Source: Variovorax sp. V93 (GTDB lineage Bacteria; Pseudomonadota; Gammaproteobacteria; Burkholderiales; Burkholderiaceae_C). From it: a DNA stretch of 64,000 nucleotides. The notes below the pieces were generated by a model. It had not been told where the DNA came from, ran no database searches, and was given only the letters and a program-made list of their open reading frames with translations. Position numbers and translations under genes: made by a program. The DNA lies in NCBI RefSeq assembly GCF_041154485.1, contig NZ_AP028669.1, forward strand, positions 3,038,001-3,102,000, read 5' to 3'. Below, piece by piece: positions 26,692-36,033 of this stretch (position 1 is its first letter; every line of letters begins with the position of its first letter).

Positions 26692-28236
26692 TCACGCCGG
26701 CCGCTCCTGGTTCGTCATGCGCTCGTAGAGCGTGGCACGTGAAATGCCGAGCAGCCTCGACGTCGCCAGCTTGTTGCCACCGGTGGCCGCAAGCGCCGCG
26801 GCGATCGCCTTGCGCTCCAGTTCGGCGACCTGCTGCGCGAGCGGCCGCAGCAGCAGCGCCTCTTCGTCGGCATCGTGCGCGCTCTGCAGGGTGGCGGGCA
26901 GCTCGATCTGCTCCAGCCCCGCTTCGCGCAGGATGCGTTCGAGTTGCGCGGCATCGATGCGCTGCGAGTCGCTGCGCATCGTGACCTGCTCCAGCACGTT
27001 GCGCAGTTCGCGGATGTTGCCGCGCCAGTGCTGGCCGGCCAGCAGCGCGAGCGCATCGGGCGTGATCTCGGGCGGCGCCTCGCCGCTGCGTAGCGCCATA
27101 TCCTCCCCCAGCGCCTCGACCAGCGCCGGAATGTCGCTGCGCCGCTCGCGCAGCGGCGGCACGCGCAGCGGCAGCACGTTGAGGCGGTAGTAGAGGTCTT
27201 CGCGGAACTGGCCGCGGCGCACCAGCTCGGGCAGGTCGCGCGAGGTGGCGGCGATCACGCGCGCATCGAAGGGCACGAGCTTGTTGGAGCCCAGCGGCTC
27301 GATCTCGCCCTCCTGCAATGCGCGCAGCAGCTTGGCCTGCAGGCCGAGCGGCATGTCGCCGATCTCGTCGAGAAAGAGGCTGCCGCCGTCGGCCAGCTTG
27401 AACTTGCCTTCGCGCCCTCGCCTGTCGGCGCCCGTGAAGGCACCGGGCGCGAAGCCGAAGAACTCGGCCTCCAGCAATGTGTCGGGCACGGCCGCAATGT
27501 TGACGCTGACGAACTGCCCCTTGGCGCGCGCCGAGGCCGCATGGATCGCATGCGCGAGCAGTTCCTTGCCGGTGCCGGTTTCGCCCAGCAGCAGCACCGG
27601 GCTCGCGGACTGCGCGGCGCGGCGCGCATGGCGCTTCACCTCCACCGCGGCCGGGCTGCTGCCGATGAAGCTGGCAAAGGTGTACTTGGAGCGGCGCTGC
27701 CCGTCGGCCGCATGCTGGTAGAGCGGGTTGTTGCGCTGGCTTGCAAGCTCGCGACGCGCATCGTCGAGGTCGCGCTGCAGCAGCGCGAACTTGCTGATGA
27801 GCGGCTGCAGCGTGGTCTCGGGCTGGTCGAACAGCACGATGCCGATGGCACCGATGACTTCTCCCGCCTCGCCCTCGCGCCCGCCGCTCTCGGCGCGCAG
27901 CGGAATGCGGCTGACCACGAAGGTACCCGCCTTGTTGTTGAGCAGGTCGACCAGGATCGGCTCGCCGGTCTCGAGCACGCGCCGCATCTGCGTGTTGGGA
28001 ATGACGTCCTCGACCATGTGGCCCATGAACTGGTCGATCGACGAAAAGCCCAGTGCCGGCAGGAAGCGGCGATAGCCTTCGTTGACCCACACGATGCGAC
28101 CGCTGCGGTCCACCAGGAACATGCCCTGGCTGATGCTCGAGAACAGATGGAACATCGAGCGCGCGGCCAGCGCAAGGATGCCTTCGGCATCCAGAGGCAG
28201 GGCGGGCGATGCGGCGGCGGGCGGAACGGCGGACAT
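26692..28236 (-). CDS. Sigma-54-dependent transcriptional activator (PAS-AAA+-Fis)
   Basis: The 514-residue protein is an enhancer-binding activator of RpoN-dependent promoters. A PAS sensor domain spans about residues 25-135 (GMFLVDRSGRIVWVNEGYRRF). The central AAA+ domain has Walker A GETGTGKE, the sigma-54 contact motif GAFTGA and Walker B GGSLFLDEIG. The C-terminal Fis-type helix-turn-helix is GNKLATSRLLGISRATLYERM. It lacks a receiver domain, so it senses a ligand or redox state directly rather than by phosphorylation. The start at 28236 gives MSAVPPAAASP. The -24/-12 promoter and dyad just downstream make the PHB depolymerase/ABC operon its probable target. Confidence 0.94.
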   Translation of the reverse strand: MSAVPPAAASPALPLDAEGILALAARSMFHLFSSISQGMFLVDRSGRIVWVNEGYRRFLPALGFSSIDQFMGHMVEDVIPNTQMRRVLETGEPILVDLLNNKAGTFVVSRIPLRAESGGREGEAGEVIGAIGIVLFDQPETTLQPLISKFALLQRDLDDARRELASQRNNPLYQHAADGQRRSKYTFASFIGSSPAAVEVKRHARRAAQSASPVLLLGETGTGKELLAHAIHAASARAKGQFVSVNIAAVPDTLLEAEFFGFAPGAFTGADRRGREGKFKLADGGSLFLDEIGDMPLGLQAKLLRALQEGEIEPLGSNKLVPFDARVIAATSRDLPELVRRGQFREDLYYRLNVLPLRVPPLRERRSDIPALVEALGEDMALRSGEAPPEITPDALALLAGQHWRGNIRELRNVLEQVTMRSDSQRIDAAQLERILREAGLEQIELPATLQSAHDADEEALLLRPLAQQVAELERKAIAAALAATGGNKLATSRLLGISRATLYERMTNQERPA

Positions 28237-28365
28237 GGGCGGATCGTAGCGCGCCTCATTCGGCCGCTCGCCGGGCCGCTTGCGGTGGCATCGATGCAGC
28301 CGGCGGAAATGCGCCAAAAGCGCATTCACCGCCAATGCGAAGAAAGCCCTCATCGCGCCATAAGT

Positions 28366-28383
28366 AAATCAAACGTTTGATTT
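28366..28383. promoter_or_regulatory. Perfect 18-base palindrome, probable TetR/CerR operator
   Basis: AAATCAAACGTTTGATTT is its own reverse complement over all 18 bases. It ends 22 bases before the ATG of the TetR-family regulator that heads the RND operon. Such a site in front of a TetR-family gene is the classical autoregulatory operator. I could not place a convincing -35/-10 pair around it. Confidence 0.75.
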
Positions 28384-28405
28384 GCTGCATGGTCTAATCG
28401 CCTGC

Positions 28406-29128
28406 ATGAGCGCCTCCGCCCTGCAAGCACTTTCCGCCCGCGCGCCGCGCAGCGACGGCGTCGAAGCACGCCAGCGCCTGCTCTACGCCGCCCTGGCGCT
28501 GTTCGCCGCCAACGGCTACGCCAAGACCTCGACCCGCGAGATCGCGCGCGCCGCGGGCGTGAACATCTCGGCCATCAGCTATTACTTCGGCGACAAGGCC
28601 GGCTTGTATGCCGCCACCTTCGGCGAGCCGATGGGCGGCAACGCGGGCGATTTCATCTCGCTCTATGCCGCGCCCGAGCTGCCGCTGGAAGAGGCGCTGC
28701 GGATCTTCTTCACGCGCATGATCGAGCCCCTCAAGCAGGGAGAGATCGTGCGCCAGTGCATCCAGCTGCACCTGCGCGAAATGCTCGAGCCGACCAGCCA
28801 GTGGGCCGAGGAGATGGAGCGCGACATCAAGGGCCCGCACAATGCCATTGCCCGCGTGCTGTGCCGGCGCCTGGGCCTCGCGCGGCCCGACGACGACGTG
28901 CACCGGCTGAGCTTTGCCATCACCGGCCTGGCGATGCAGCTTTTCGTGAGCCAGGACCTTGTCGAGGCGATACGCCCCTCCCTGCTGAACACGCCGCGCA
29001 GCGTGGACACCTGGGCCCAGCGCCTCACGGGCTATGCCGTCGCGCTGGTCGAGGCCGAAGCCCTGCGCCGCCAAACCGCCGCCAGGCCCGCGGCCGCGCC
29101 TGCCCGTTCAGGGAGAAAGAAGACATGA
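28406..29128 (+). CDS. TetR/AcrR-family regulator, CerR-like
   Basis: The 240-residue repressor has an N-terminal TetR helix-turn-helix (residues about 24-70: ARQRLLYAALALFAANGYAKTSTREIA, then GVNISAISYYFGDKAGLYAA) and a C-terminal domain of the CerR/DUF1956 type (LREMLEPTSQWAEEME). The start at 28406 is the ATG; a TTG 24 bases earlier lies inside the palindrome and is less likely. Its stop codon overlaps the ATG of the outer-membrane factor gene, so regulator and pump form one coupled operon, probably autorepressed through the palindrome at 28366-28383. Confidence 0.92.
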   Translation: MSASALQALSARAPRSDGVEARQRLLYAALALFAANGYAKTSTREIARAAGVNISAISYYFGDKAGLYAATFGEPMGGNAGDFISLYAAPELPLEEALRIFFTRMIEPLKQGEIVRQCIQLHLREMLEPTSQWAEEMERDIKGPHNAIARVLCRRLGLARPDDDVHRLSFAITGLAMQLFVSQDLVEAIRPSLLNTPRSVDTWAQRLTGYAVALVEAEALRRQTAARPAAAPARSGRKKT

Positions 29129-30621
29129 GACGACTCCGATCGATTGCCGCCCTCTGCCTGACACTGGGCCTTGGTCTCGGCCTTGCGGGCTGCGGCCTGA
29201 CGCGTCCGCCAGCCACGGTCGAGGCGCCCTTCCCCGCGCAATGGCACGCGCCGCTGCCGCACGGCGGTTCGCTGGCGTCGCTCGCCGACTGGTGGCGCCA
29301 GCTCGACGATCCGCTGCTGGTCGAGCTGATCGCCGCGGCCGAGGCCGCAAGCCCCACTCTCGCAAGCGCCGCGGCGCGCGTGGCCGAGGCGCGTTCCACG
29401 CGCGTGCAGGCCGGCGCGGCGCTGCTGCCCAACCTGGACGCCACGGCCTCGGCGAGCCGCGGCGTCTCGGGCTCCTCCTTCGGCGCCGGCGGCGCGGCTT
29501 CCTCGTCCAGCAGCAGTACGGCCGCCGTCGCGCCGCTGACCACGCTGCAGGCCGGCCTGCAGTCCAAGTGGGAAATCGACCTGTTCGGCCGCCTGCGCGC
29601 CGACCGCGATTCGGCCGAGCAGAAGTTCAACAGCGCCACTGCCAAGTGGCACGACGCGCGCGTGGCCGTCGCGGCCGAAACGGCCAACGCCTACTTCGCC
29701 GAACGCGCCTGCCAGCAGCAGCTGCGCGTGGCCGAGTCCGATGCCAGATCGCGCGGCGAAACCGCGCGCCTCACCGACCTGTCGGCGCGCGCCGGCTTCA
29801 CCGCGCCGGCCGATGCAGCGCTCGCGCGCGCCAGTGCCTCGGACGCCTCGGGTCGCCTGACCCAGCAGCGCGCCCAATGCGCGGTTCAGCGCAAGGCGCT
29901 GGTGGCGCTCAGTGGCATCGACGAGCCCACGCTTGAACGCAAGCTCGCCGCCTCGCCCGCGCAGCGCACGCTGCCCGCGATCGGCAGCATCGCCAGCGTG
30001 CCGGCCGAGGCGATCTCGCAGCGGCCCGACGTGTACGCGGCTGAGCTCGGCGTGGCGTCGGCCAGCGCCGATGTGGGCTCCGCCGAGGCCGAGCGCTATC
30101 CCAAGCTCAGCATCTCGGGCTCGATCGGCCGCATGCAGATCCGCACCAGCGGCTTCCGCGAATCGCTCGACACCTGGACCATCGGCCCGGTCTCGCTCAC
30201 GGTGCCGCTGCTCGACGGCGGCGCCCGCGCGGCCAACAGCGACGCGGCCAAGGCGCGCTACACCGAAGCCGTGTCGCTCTACCGCGCGAACGTTCGGCAG
30301 GCGGTACGCGAGGTGGAGGAAGCGCTGGTCAACCTCGACGCCACCGACGCGCGCGCGGCCGATGCCGACGCCGCGGTGAGCAACTACCAGGCCTCGTTCG
30401 ATGCCACCCAGGCGCGCTACCAGAGCGGCCTGGCCAGCCTGTTCGAGCTCGAGGATTCGCGCCGCACGCTCTTCGCCGCGCAGACCGCCCGCGTCTCGCT
30501 GCAGCGCGAACGCACCGAAGCCTGGGTGGCGCTCTACCGCTCGATGGGCGGCGGCTGGGCCCGCCCCGAATCGCCCTCAATGACTTCCAACCCGGCCGCC
30601 AAGGTCGCGACGTCGCCATGA
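29125..30621 (+). CDS. RND efflux outer-membrane factor (NodT/OprM family lipoprotein)
   Basis: This is the outer-membrane channel subunit of a tripartite efflux pump. The 498-residue product begins with a lipoprotein signal ending in GLAGC. It carries two OEP repeats rich in long helices, with landmarks DWWRQLDDPLLVELI, WEIDLFGRLRADRDSAEQ and the second-repeat IGPVSLTVPLLDGGARAA. A serine-rich run near residue 130 is a loop variant. ATGA overlaps join it to the upstream regulator and the downstream adaptor gene. Confidence 0.93.
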   Translation: MRRLRSIAALCLTLGLGLGLAGCGLTRPPATVEAPFPAQWHAPLPHGGSLASLADWWRQLDDPLLVELIAAAEAASPTLASAAARVAEARSTRVQAGAALLPNLDATASASRGVSGSSFGAGGAASSSSSSTAAVAPLTTLQAGLQSKWEIDLFGRLRADRDSAEQKFNSATAKWHDARVAVAAETANAYFAERACQQQLRVAESDARSRGETARLTDLSARAGFTAPADAALARASASDASGRLTQQRAQCAVQRKALVALSGIDEPTLERKLAASPAQRTLPAIGSIASVPAEAISQRPDVYAAELGVASASADVGSAEAERYPKLSISGSIGRMQIRTSGFRESLDTWTIGPVSLTVPLLDGGARAANSDAAKARYTEAVSLYRANVRQAVREVEEALVNLDATDARAADADAAVSNYQASFDATQARYQSGLASLFELEDSRRTLFAAQTARVSLQRERTEAWVALYRSMGGGWARPESPSMTSNPAAKVATSP

Positions 30622-31847
30622 AAAGAATCAAACGCTCCACCCTTGCCATCGCGCTGCTGGCGCTGGTCGTCATCGTCGCCGCGGCCGTGTGGCTGACCCG
30701 CAAGCCCGCGAACGAAGCCGGCACGCCGGCCGCCACCAAGGGCAAGGCGGGTGCGCCGGCCGCTCGCCCGACGCTGACGGTCACCGTCGCCAAGGCCGAG
30801 CCCACCGAACTCGCGCTCACGCTTGCGGCCAACGGCAATGTGGCGGCCTGGCAGGAGGCCAGCGTGGGCTCCGAATCCAGCGGCCTCAAGCTCGCCGAAG
30901 TGCGCGTGAACGTGGGCGACGTGGTGAAGAAGGGCCAGCTGCTGGCCGTGTTCTCGCCCGAGACGGTGCGCGCGGACATCGCGCAATCGCGCGCCTCGCT
31001 CGCCGAGGCCAGGGCCACCGCGGCCGACGCCGCGGGCAACGCGGCGCGCGCGCGCACGCTGCAGGCCACCGGCGCACTGAGCCAGCAGCAGATCAACCAG
31101 TACCAGACGGCCGAGCAGACCGCCAAGGCGCGCGTCGAGGCCGCCGAAGCCGTGCTCGCGGCGCAGGAAGTGCGCGGCCGCAACACGCAGGTGCTGGCGC
31201 CCGACGACGGCGTGATCTCCTCGCGCACCGCCACGGTCGGCAGCGTGGTGCCCGCCGGCACCGAGCTGTTCCGCCTGATCCGCCAGGGCCGGCTCGAATG
31301 GCGCGCCGAAGTCACCTCGGCCGAGCTCAGCCGCATTGCCGTGGGCACCACCGCCTTCGTGGTCAGCGCGAGCGGCGCGCAGGTGCGCGGCAAGGTGCGC
31401 AGCATCGCGCCCACCGTCGATCCGCAGACCCGCGCGGCGCTGGTCTATGTCGACCTGCCGAACGTGCAGCAGAACACCGGCATCAAGGCCGGCATGTTCG
31501 CGCGCGGCGACTTCGAGTTGGGGCGCAGCTCCGCGCCCACCGTGCCGCAGAGTTCCATTGTTCCGCGCGACGGCTTCAACAACGTCTTCGTGCTGCAGCC
31601 CGACAACCGCGTGGTGCAGCTCAAGGTGCAGACCGGCCGCCGCGTCGGCGAGCGCGTGGAAATCACCAGCGCATTGCCCGAAGGCGCGCAGATCGTGGTG
31701 CAGGGCGCCGGCTTCCTGAACGACGGCGACCTGGTGCGCGTGGTGGCGCCGCCGGCCCCTGCGGCCGCGGGCGCCCGGCCTGCCGCAGCGCCGGCCTCGG
31801 CCGCCGCAGGCGGCCAGGGCAACGGCGAAGCGAGGGCACGCCCATGA
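30618..31847 (+). CDS. RND efflux periplasmic adaptor (MFP family)
   Basis: The 409-residue adaptor is anchored by an N-terminal membrane segment (residues about 8-26) rather than a lipobox. It shows the lipoyl-like half-motifs (VGSESSGLKLAEVRVNVGDVVKKGQLLAVF), a helical hairpin and the closing half ALEVRGRN-like segment TQVLAPDDGVISSRTATVGSVV, then beta-barrel domains. An Ala/Pro-rich tail ends the protein. It overlaps its neighbours by four bases on both sides. Confidence 0.93.
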   Translation: MKRIKRSTLAIALLALVVIVAAAVWLTRKPANEAGTPAATKGKAGAPAARPTLTVTVAKAEPTELALTLAANGNVAAWQEASVGSESSGLKLAEVRVNVGDVVKKGQLLAVFSPETVRADIAQSRASLAEARATAADAAGNAARARTLQATGALSQQQINQYQTAEQTAKARVEAAEAVLAAQEVRGRNTQVLAPDDGVISSRTATVGSVVPAGTELFRLIRQGRLEWRAEVTSAELSRIAVGTTAFVVSASGAQVRGKVRSIAPTVDPQTRAALVYVDLPNVQQNTGIKAGMFARGDFELGRSSAPTVPQSSIVPRDGFNNVFVLQPDNRVVQLKVQTGRRVGERVEITSALPEGAQIVVQGAGFLNDGDLVRVVAPPAPAAAGARPAAAPASAAAGGQGNGEARARP

Positions 31848-34800
31848 ACGTCTCCGCATGGTCCATCCGCAACCCGATTCCGGCGGTGATGCTGTTCGTG
31901 CTGCTCACCTTCGGCGGGCTGCTGTCCTTCAACGCCATGAAGGTGCAGAACTTTCCGGACATCGACCTGCCGACCGTGACGGTCTCGGCATCGCTGCCCG
32001 GCGCGGCGCCTTCGCAGCTGGAGACCGACGTCGCGCGCAAGCTCGAGAACTCCATTGCCACGGTGCAGGGCCTCAAGCACATCACCACCAAGGTGCAGGA
32101 CGGCGCCGCCACGCTGATCGTCGAGTTCCGCCTCGAGAAGCCGGTGCAGGAAGCCGTGGACGACGTGCGCTCCGCGGTGCAGCGCGTGCGCGCCGACCTG
32201 CCGGCCGACGTGCGCGACCCGGTGGTCACCAAGCTCGACTTCGCAGCCCAGCCGGTGCTGGCCTTCACCATCGCCTCGTCGCGCATGGACGCCGAGGCAC
32301 TGAGCTGGTTCGTGGACAACGACATCACCAAGAAGCTGCTCGCGCTGCCCGGCGTGGGCGCGGTGAACCGCGTGGGCGGCGTCACGCGCCAGGTGCACGT
32401 CGATCTCGACCCGGCCAAGCTGCAGGCATTGGGGGCTTCAGCGGCCGACATCTCGCGCCAGTTGCGCCAGGTGCAGACCGAAAGCGCGGGCGGCCGCATC
32501 GACCTGGGCGGCAGCGAGCAGCCGGTGCGCACCCTGGCCACCGTGCAGTCGGCCGACCAGCTGGCCGACATGCAGATTGCGCTTTCCGACGGCCGCCGCA
32601 TCCGGCTCGACCAGGTGGCGCGCATCAGCGACACCATTGCCGAGCCGCGCGCCGCGGCGCTGCTCAACGGCAAGCCGGTGGTCGGCTTCGAAGTGGCGCG
32701 CAGCCGCGGCGCGAGCGAGGTCGAGGTGGGCCGCGCGATCCAGAAGGCGTTGGCCGAACTGCGCGCGCAGCGCCCCGACATCGAGCTGACCGAGGCCTTC
32801 AATTTCGTCGAGCCGGTGGAAGAAGAGTACGAAGGCTCGCTGCACCTGCTGTACGAGGGCGCAATCCTGGCCGTGATCGTGGTGTGGCTGTTCCTGCGCG
32901 ACTGGCGCGCCACCTTCGTCTCGGCCGTGGCGCTGCCGATGTCGGTGATTCCGGCCTTCATCGGCATGCACCTGCTGGGCTTTTCGGTCAACGTGATCTC
33001 GCTGCTCGCGCTCTCGCTGGTGGTCGGCATCTTGGTGGACGACGCTATCGTGGAGGTGGAGAACATCGTGCGCCACCTGCGCATGGGCAAGTCGCCCTAC
33101 GAGGCGGCCATGGAAGCGGCCGACGAGATCGGGCTGGCGGTGATCGCCACCACCTTCACGCTGATCGCGGTGTTCCTGCCCACCGCCTTCATGAGCGGCG
33201 TGGCCGGCAAGTTCTTCAAGCAGTTCGGCTGGACCGCCTCGCTCGCGGTGTTCGCGTCGCTGGTGGTGGCACGGATGCTCACGCCCATGATGGCGGCCTA
33301 CATCCTGAAGCCGGTGGTGGGGGCCGAGAAGGAGCCGCGCTGGCTCACGGCCTACATGCGCGCGGTGGAATGGAGCACGCACCACCGCTTCAAGACGATG
33401 GTGCTCGCCACCCTCTTCTTCTTCGGCTCGCTGGCGATGATTCCGCTGCTGAAGACCGGCTTCATCCCGCCTGACGACAACTCGCAGACGCAGATCTACC
33501 TGTCGCTGGCGCCCGGCTCCACGCTCGCGCAGACCACCGCGGCCGCGGAGGAAACGCGCAATCGCGTGATGAAGATCGACCATGTGCGCAGCGTCTACAC
33601 CACCGTCGCCGGCGGCAGCGCGGGCGGCGATCCGTTCGCCAACTTCGGCACGCCCGAAACGCGCAAGGCCACGCTCACCATCAAGCTCGACGAGCGCGGC
33701 GACCGTCCGCGCAAGCAGGTGATCGAGAACCAGATCCGCGCCGCGCTCGAAACGCTGCCCGGCGTGCGCAGCACCGTGGGCCTGGGCGGCTCGGGCGAAA
33801 AATACATCCTCGCGCTCACGGGTGAAGACCCCGCGGCGCTGGCCAGCGCCGCCAGCGCGGTCGAGAAAGACCTGCGTACGGTGCCCGGCCTCGGCAACAT
33901 CACTTCCACCGCGAGCCTGATCCGCCCCGAGATCGCCGTGCGCCCGGACTTCGCGCGCGCCGCCGACCTGGGCGTGACCAGCTCGGCCATCGCCGAGACG
34001 CTGCGCGTGGCCACGCTGGGCGACTACGACCAGGCACTGGCCAAGCTCAACCTCGCGCAGCGGCAGGTGCCCATCGTGGTGAAGCTCGAAGACTCGGCGC
34101 GGCAGAACCTCGAGCTGCTCGGCCGCCTCTCGGTGCCCGGCGCGCGCGGCCCGGTCATGCTGAGCCAGGTGGCCTCGCTGACGATGGAAGGCGGCCCGGC
34201 TGTCATCGACCGCTACGACCGTTCGCGCAACGTCAATTTCGAGATCGAGCTCTCGGGCGTGGGCCTGGGCGACGCCAAGGCCGCGGTCACCGCGCTGCCC
34301 TCGATCCAGAAGCTGCCGCCCGGCGTGCGCGTGACCGAGGTGGGTGACGCGGAAGTGATGACGGAGCTGTTCAACAGCTTCGGCCTCGCGATGCTCACGG
34401 GCGTGCTGTGCATCTACATCGTGCTGGTGCTGCTGTTCAAGGACTTCCTGCATCCGGTGACGATCCTCTGCGCGCTGCCGCTGGCGCTCGGCGGTGCCTT
34501 CGTGGGTTTGCTGATCGGGCAGAAGGCGCTGTCGATGCCGTCGCTGATCGGCCTGATCATGCTGATGGGCATCGCCACCAAGAACTCGATCCTGCTGGTG
34601 GAATACGCCATCGTGGCGCGCCGCGACCACGGCATGAGCCGCTGGGACGCGCTGCGCGACGCCTGCCACAAGCGGGCACGGCCCATCATCATGACCACGC
34701 TCGCGATGGGCGCCGGCATGCTGCCGATTGCCGTGGGCCTGGGCACTGCCGATTCGAGCTTCCGCTCGCCGATGGCGATGGCGGTGATCGGCGGATTGAT

Positions 34801-34963
34801 CACTTCGACCGTGCTGAGCCTCCTGGTGGTGCCGGCGGTGTTCACCTACGTGGACGACATCGAGCACTGGATGCGGCGGACCGTGCGCAAGCTGCGGGGG
34901 CAGCCGGCCGATCCGCATATCGACGACGACCTGGTCGAGACGCCGCCCCGTCCCGCGGCCTGA
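31844..34963 (+). CDS. RND efflux pump inner-membrane transporter
   Basis: The 1039-residue AcrB/MdtB-like pump starts MNVSAWSIRNPIPAVMLFVLL. It has twelve membrane segments and two periplasmic loops. The TM4 proton-relay pair is in VVGILVDDAIVEVEN. The C-terminal half contains LIMLMGIATKNSILLVEYA. It completes a regulator-channel-adaptor-pump operon joined by four-base overlaps. The substrate is unknown. It differs in sequence from the pump at 6360-9518, so the two systems are not a recent duplication. Confidence 0.94.
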   Translation: MNVSAWSIRNPIPAVMLFVLLTFGGLLSFNAMKVQNFPDIDLPTVTVSASLPGAAPSQLETDVARKLENSIATVQGLKHITTKVQDGAATLIVEFRLEKPVQEAVDDVRSAVQRVRADLPADVRDPVVTKLDFAAQPVLAFTIASSRMDAEALSWFVDNDITKKLLALPGVGAVNRVGGVTRQVHVDLDPAKLQALGASAADISRQLRQVQTESAGGRIDLGGSEQPVRTLATVQSADQLADMQIALSDGRRIRLDQVARISDTIAEPRAAALLNGKPVVGFEVARSRGASEVEVGRAIQKALAELRAQRPDIELTEAFNFVEPVEEEYEGSLHLLYEGAILAVIVVWLFLRDWRATFVSAVALPMSVIPAFIGMHLLGFSVNVISLLALSLVVGILVDDAIVEVENIVRHLRMGKSPYEAAMEAADEIGLAVIATTFTLIAVFLPTAFMSGVAGKFFKQFGWTASLAVFASLVVARMLTPMMAAYILKPVVGAEKEPRWLTAYMRAVEWSTHHRFKTMVLATLFFFGSLAMIPLLKTGFIPPDDNSQTQIYLSLAPGSTLAQTTAAAEETRNRVMKIDHVRSVYTTVAGGSAGGDPFANFGTPETRKATLTIKLDERGDRPRKQVIENQIRAALETLPGVRSTVGLGGSGEKYILALTGEDPAALASAASAVEKDLRTVPGLGNITSTASLIRPEIAVRPDFARAADLGVTSSAIAETLRVATLGDYDQALAKLNLAQRQVPIVVKLEDSARQNLELLGRLSVPGARGPVMLSQVASLTMEGGPAVIDRYDRSRNVNFEIELSGVGLGDAKAAVTALPSIQKLPPGVRVTEVGDAEVMTELFNSFGLAMLTGVLCIYIVLVLLFKDFLHPVTILCALPLALGGAFVGLLIGQKALSMPSLIGLIMLMGIATKNSILLVEYAIVARRDHGMSRWDALRDACHKRARPIIMTTLAMGAGMLPIAVGLGTADSSFRSPMAMAVIGGLITSTVLSLLVVPAVFTYVDDIEHWMRRTVRKLRGQPADPHIDDDLVETPPRPAA

Positions 34964-35106
34964 GCCGCTGCGACCCGCTCCACGGGATGGCAGGGTGGCC
35001 GATTGGCGGGGTCATAGGCTGCATGGCGGATTCCGCAGGCGGCCGGCTCTTCGAATAATCCGGTGCCTGTTCACACACGACGCCGGCCTTGCCGGGGAGA
35101 CCCGCC

Positions 35107-36033
35107 ATGATTCGACCCACCCTGCGATTCGGCTCAACAGGCGCCGATGTTTCGCTGCTGCAATCGGCCCTGAACCTGTGGATGGCCTCCAGGCTTGCGC
35201 AGTTGGTGCCCGACGGACAGTTCGGATCCAAGACCACGTCGAAGGTGAAGGAATACCAGGGATTCTGCAAGCTCGTGCCCGACGCCATCGTCGGGCCGAA
35301 GACCTGGGGCATGCTCGAAGCGCTGATCGCCCAGCTCGTCGGAATGGCAACGCCGCCGCCCGGCGACAAGCCTGCGTCGGCGCTGGGCGACCGCGTGGTC
35401 GCGGCGGCGGAGGCGGCGCTGCTCAGATGGGGCTGGACGACCTCGTCCCAGCCCGGTCCGAGCAATGAGCGCATTGCCGCGGCGCTGTGCGCCAATCCGG
35501 CGAGCCCGCAGCGTCCGCGCCAGGGCGGCATGGGGCTGCAGAAGATCTTCCAGGATGCGAACGCCGCCGGCGCCTACATCAGCCGCTGCCCCACCATCAC
35601 CGCGGCGGCGGTGTCGAAATGGCAGGAAATGGACGCCGGCAATTGGCGCAACGCCAACGACCTGTGCGCCTGGTGCGGCATCTTCTGCATCTACGTGTAC
35701 CGCACCGCCGGCGTCCATGTGCCGGGCGGCTGGGCCCAGCACGGCAAGAACGTGTTCGACAGCACGGTGTTCCGCCGGATCACAGACTATTCGACCGTGT
35801 TTCCGGGCTGCATCGGCGTGGTGAGCGGCATCGCCCCGGGCGGACGCAATCACCACTTCATCGTCACCTCGAACGGCAACGACCGGATGGAGAGCATCGA
35901 CGGCAACGCCTTCGGCCCCGACCGCAACGACAAGAGCAAGGGCAACAAGAGCGTGATCGCGCGCAACGAGTACAGCTACGCCGCGCTCAGGCAGGAGACG
36001 GCGTACTTCCTCGCGCCCGTGTCGGCGGCTTGA
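35107..36033 (+). CDS. Peptidoglycan-binding domain protein with CHAP-like cysteine peptidase domain
   Basis: The 308-residue product begins with a PG_binding_1 domain (residues 1-75: LRFGSTGADVSLLQSALN, then VPDGQFGSKTTSKVKEYQ and VGPKTWGML). The C-terminal half resembles CHAP/NlpC amidases: a nucleophile region with Trp189-Cys190 (CAWCGIFCIYVYR), a histidine region at 249-250 (NHHFIVTS) and a closing glycine-rich strand. The ATG at 35107 has GGGGAG seven bases ahead. No Sec signal or membrane segment is visible, so export would need another route (for example a type VI effector or lysis protein); this is open. It stands alone between the RND operon and the tct genes. Confidence 0.8.
   Translation: MIRPTLRFGSTGADVSLLQSALNLWMASRLAQLVPDGQFGSKTTSKVKEYQGFCKLVPDAIVGPKTWGMLEALIAQLVGMATPPPGDKPASALGDRVVAAAEAALLRWGWTTSSQPGPSNERIAAALCANPASPQRPRQGGMGLQKIFQDANAAGAYISRCPTITAAAVSKWQEMDAGNWRNANDLCAWCGIFCIYVYRTAGVHVPGGWAQHGKNVFDSTVFRRITDYSTVFPGCIGVVSGIAPGGRNHHFIVTSNGNDRMESIDGNAFGPDRNDKSKGNKSVIARNEYSYAALRQETAYFLAPVSAA

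Noticed and set aside
28366..28400. TTGATT and TCTAAT as a promoter pair for the CerR-like gene
   Set aside because: The spacing is about ten bases, far from the 16-18 needed.
32438..34918. 826-codon frame opposite the second RND pump
   Set aside because: It is an antisense shadow of a strongly conserved gene and has the same low-complexity composition.
34964..35106. Terminator after the RND operon
   Set aside because: Several GC-rich stems can be drawn but none is followed by a T tract, so no call is made.
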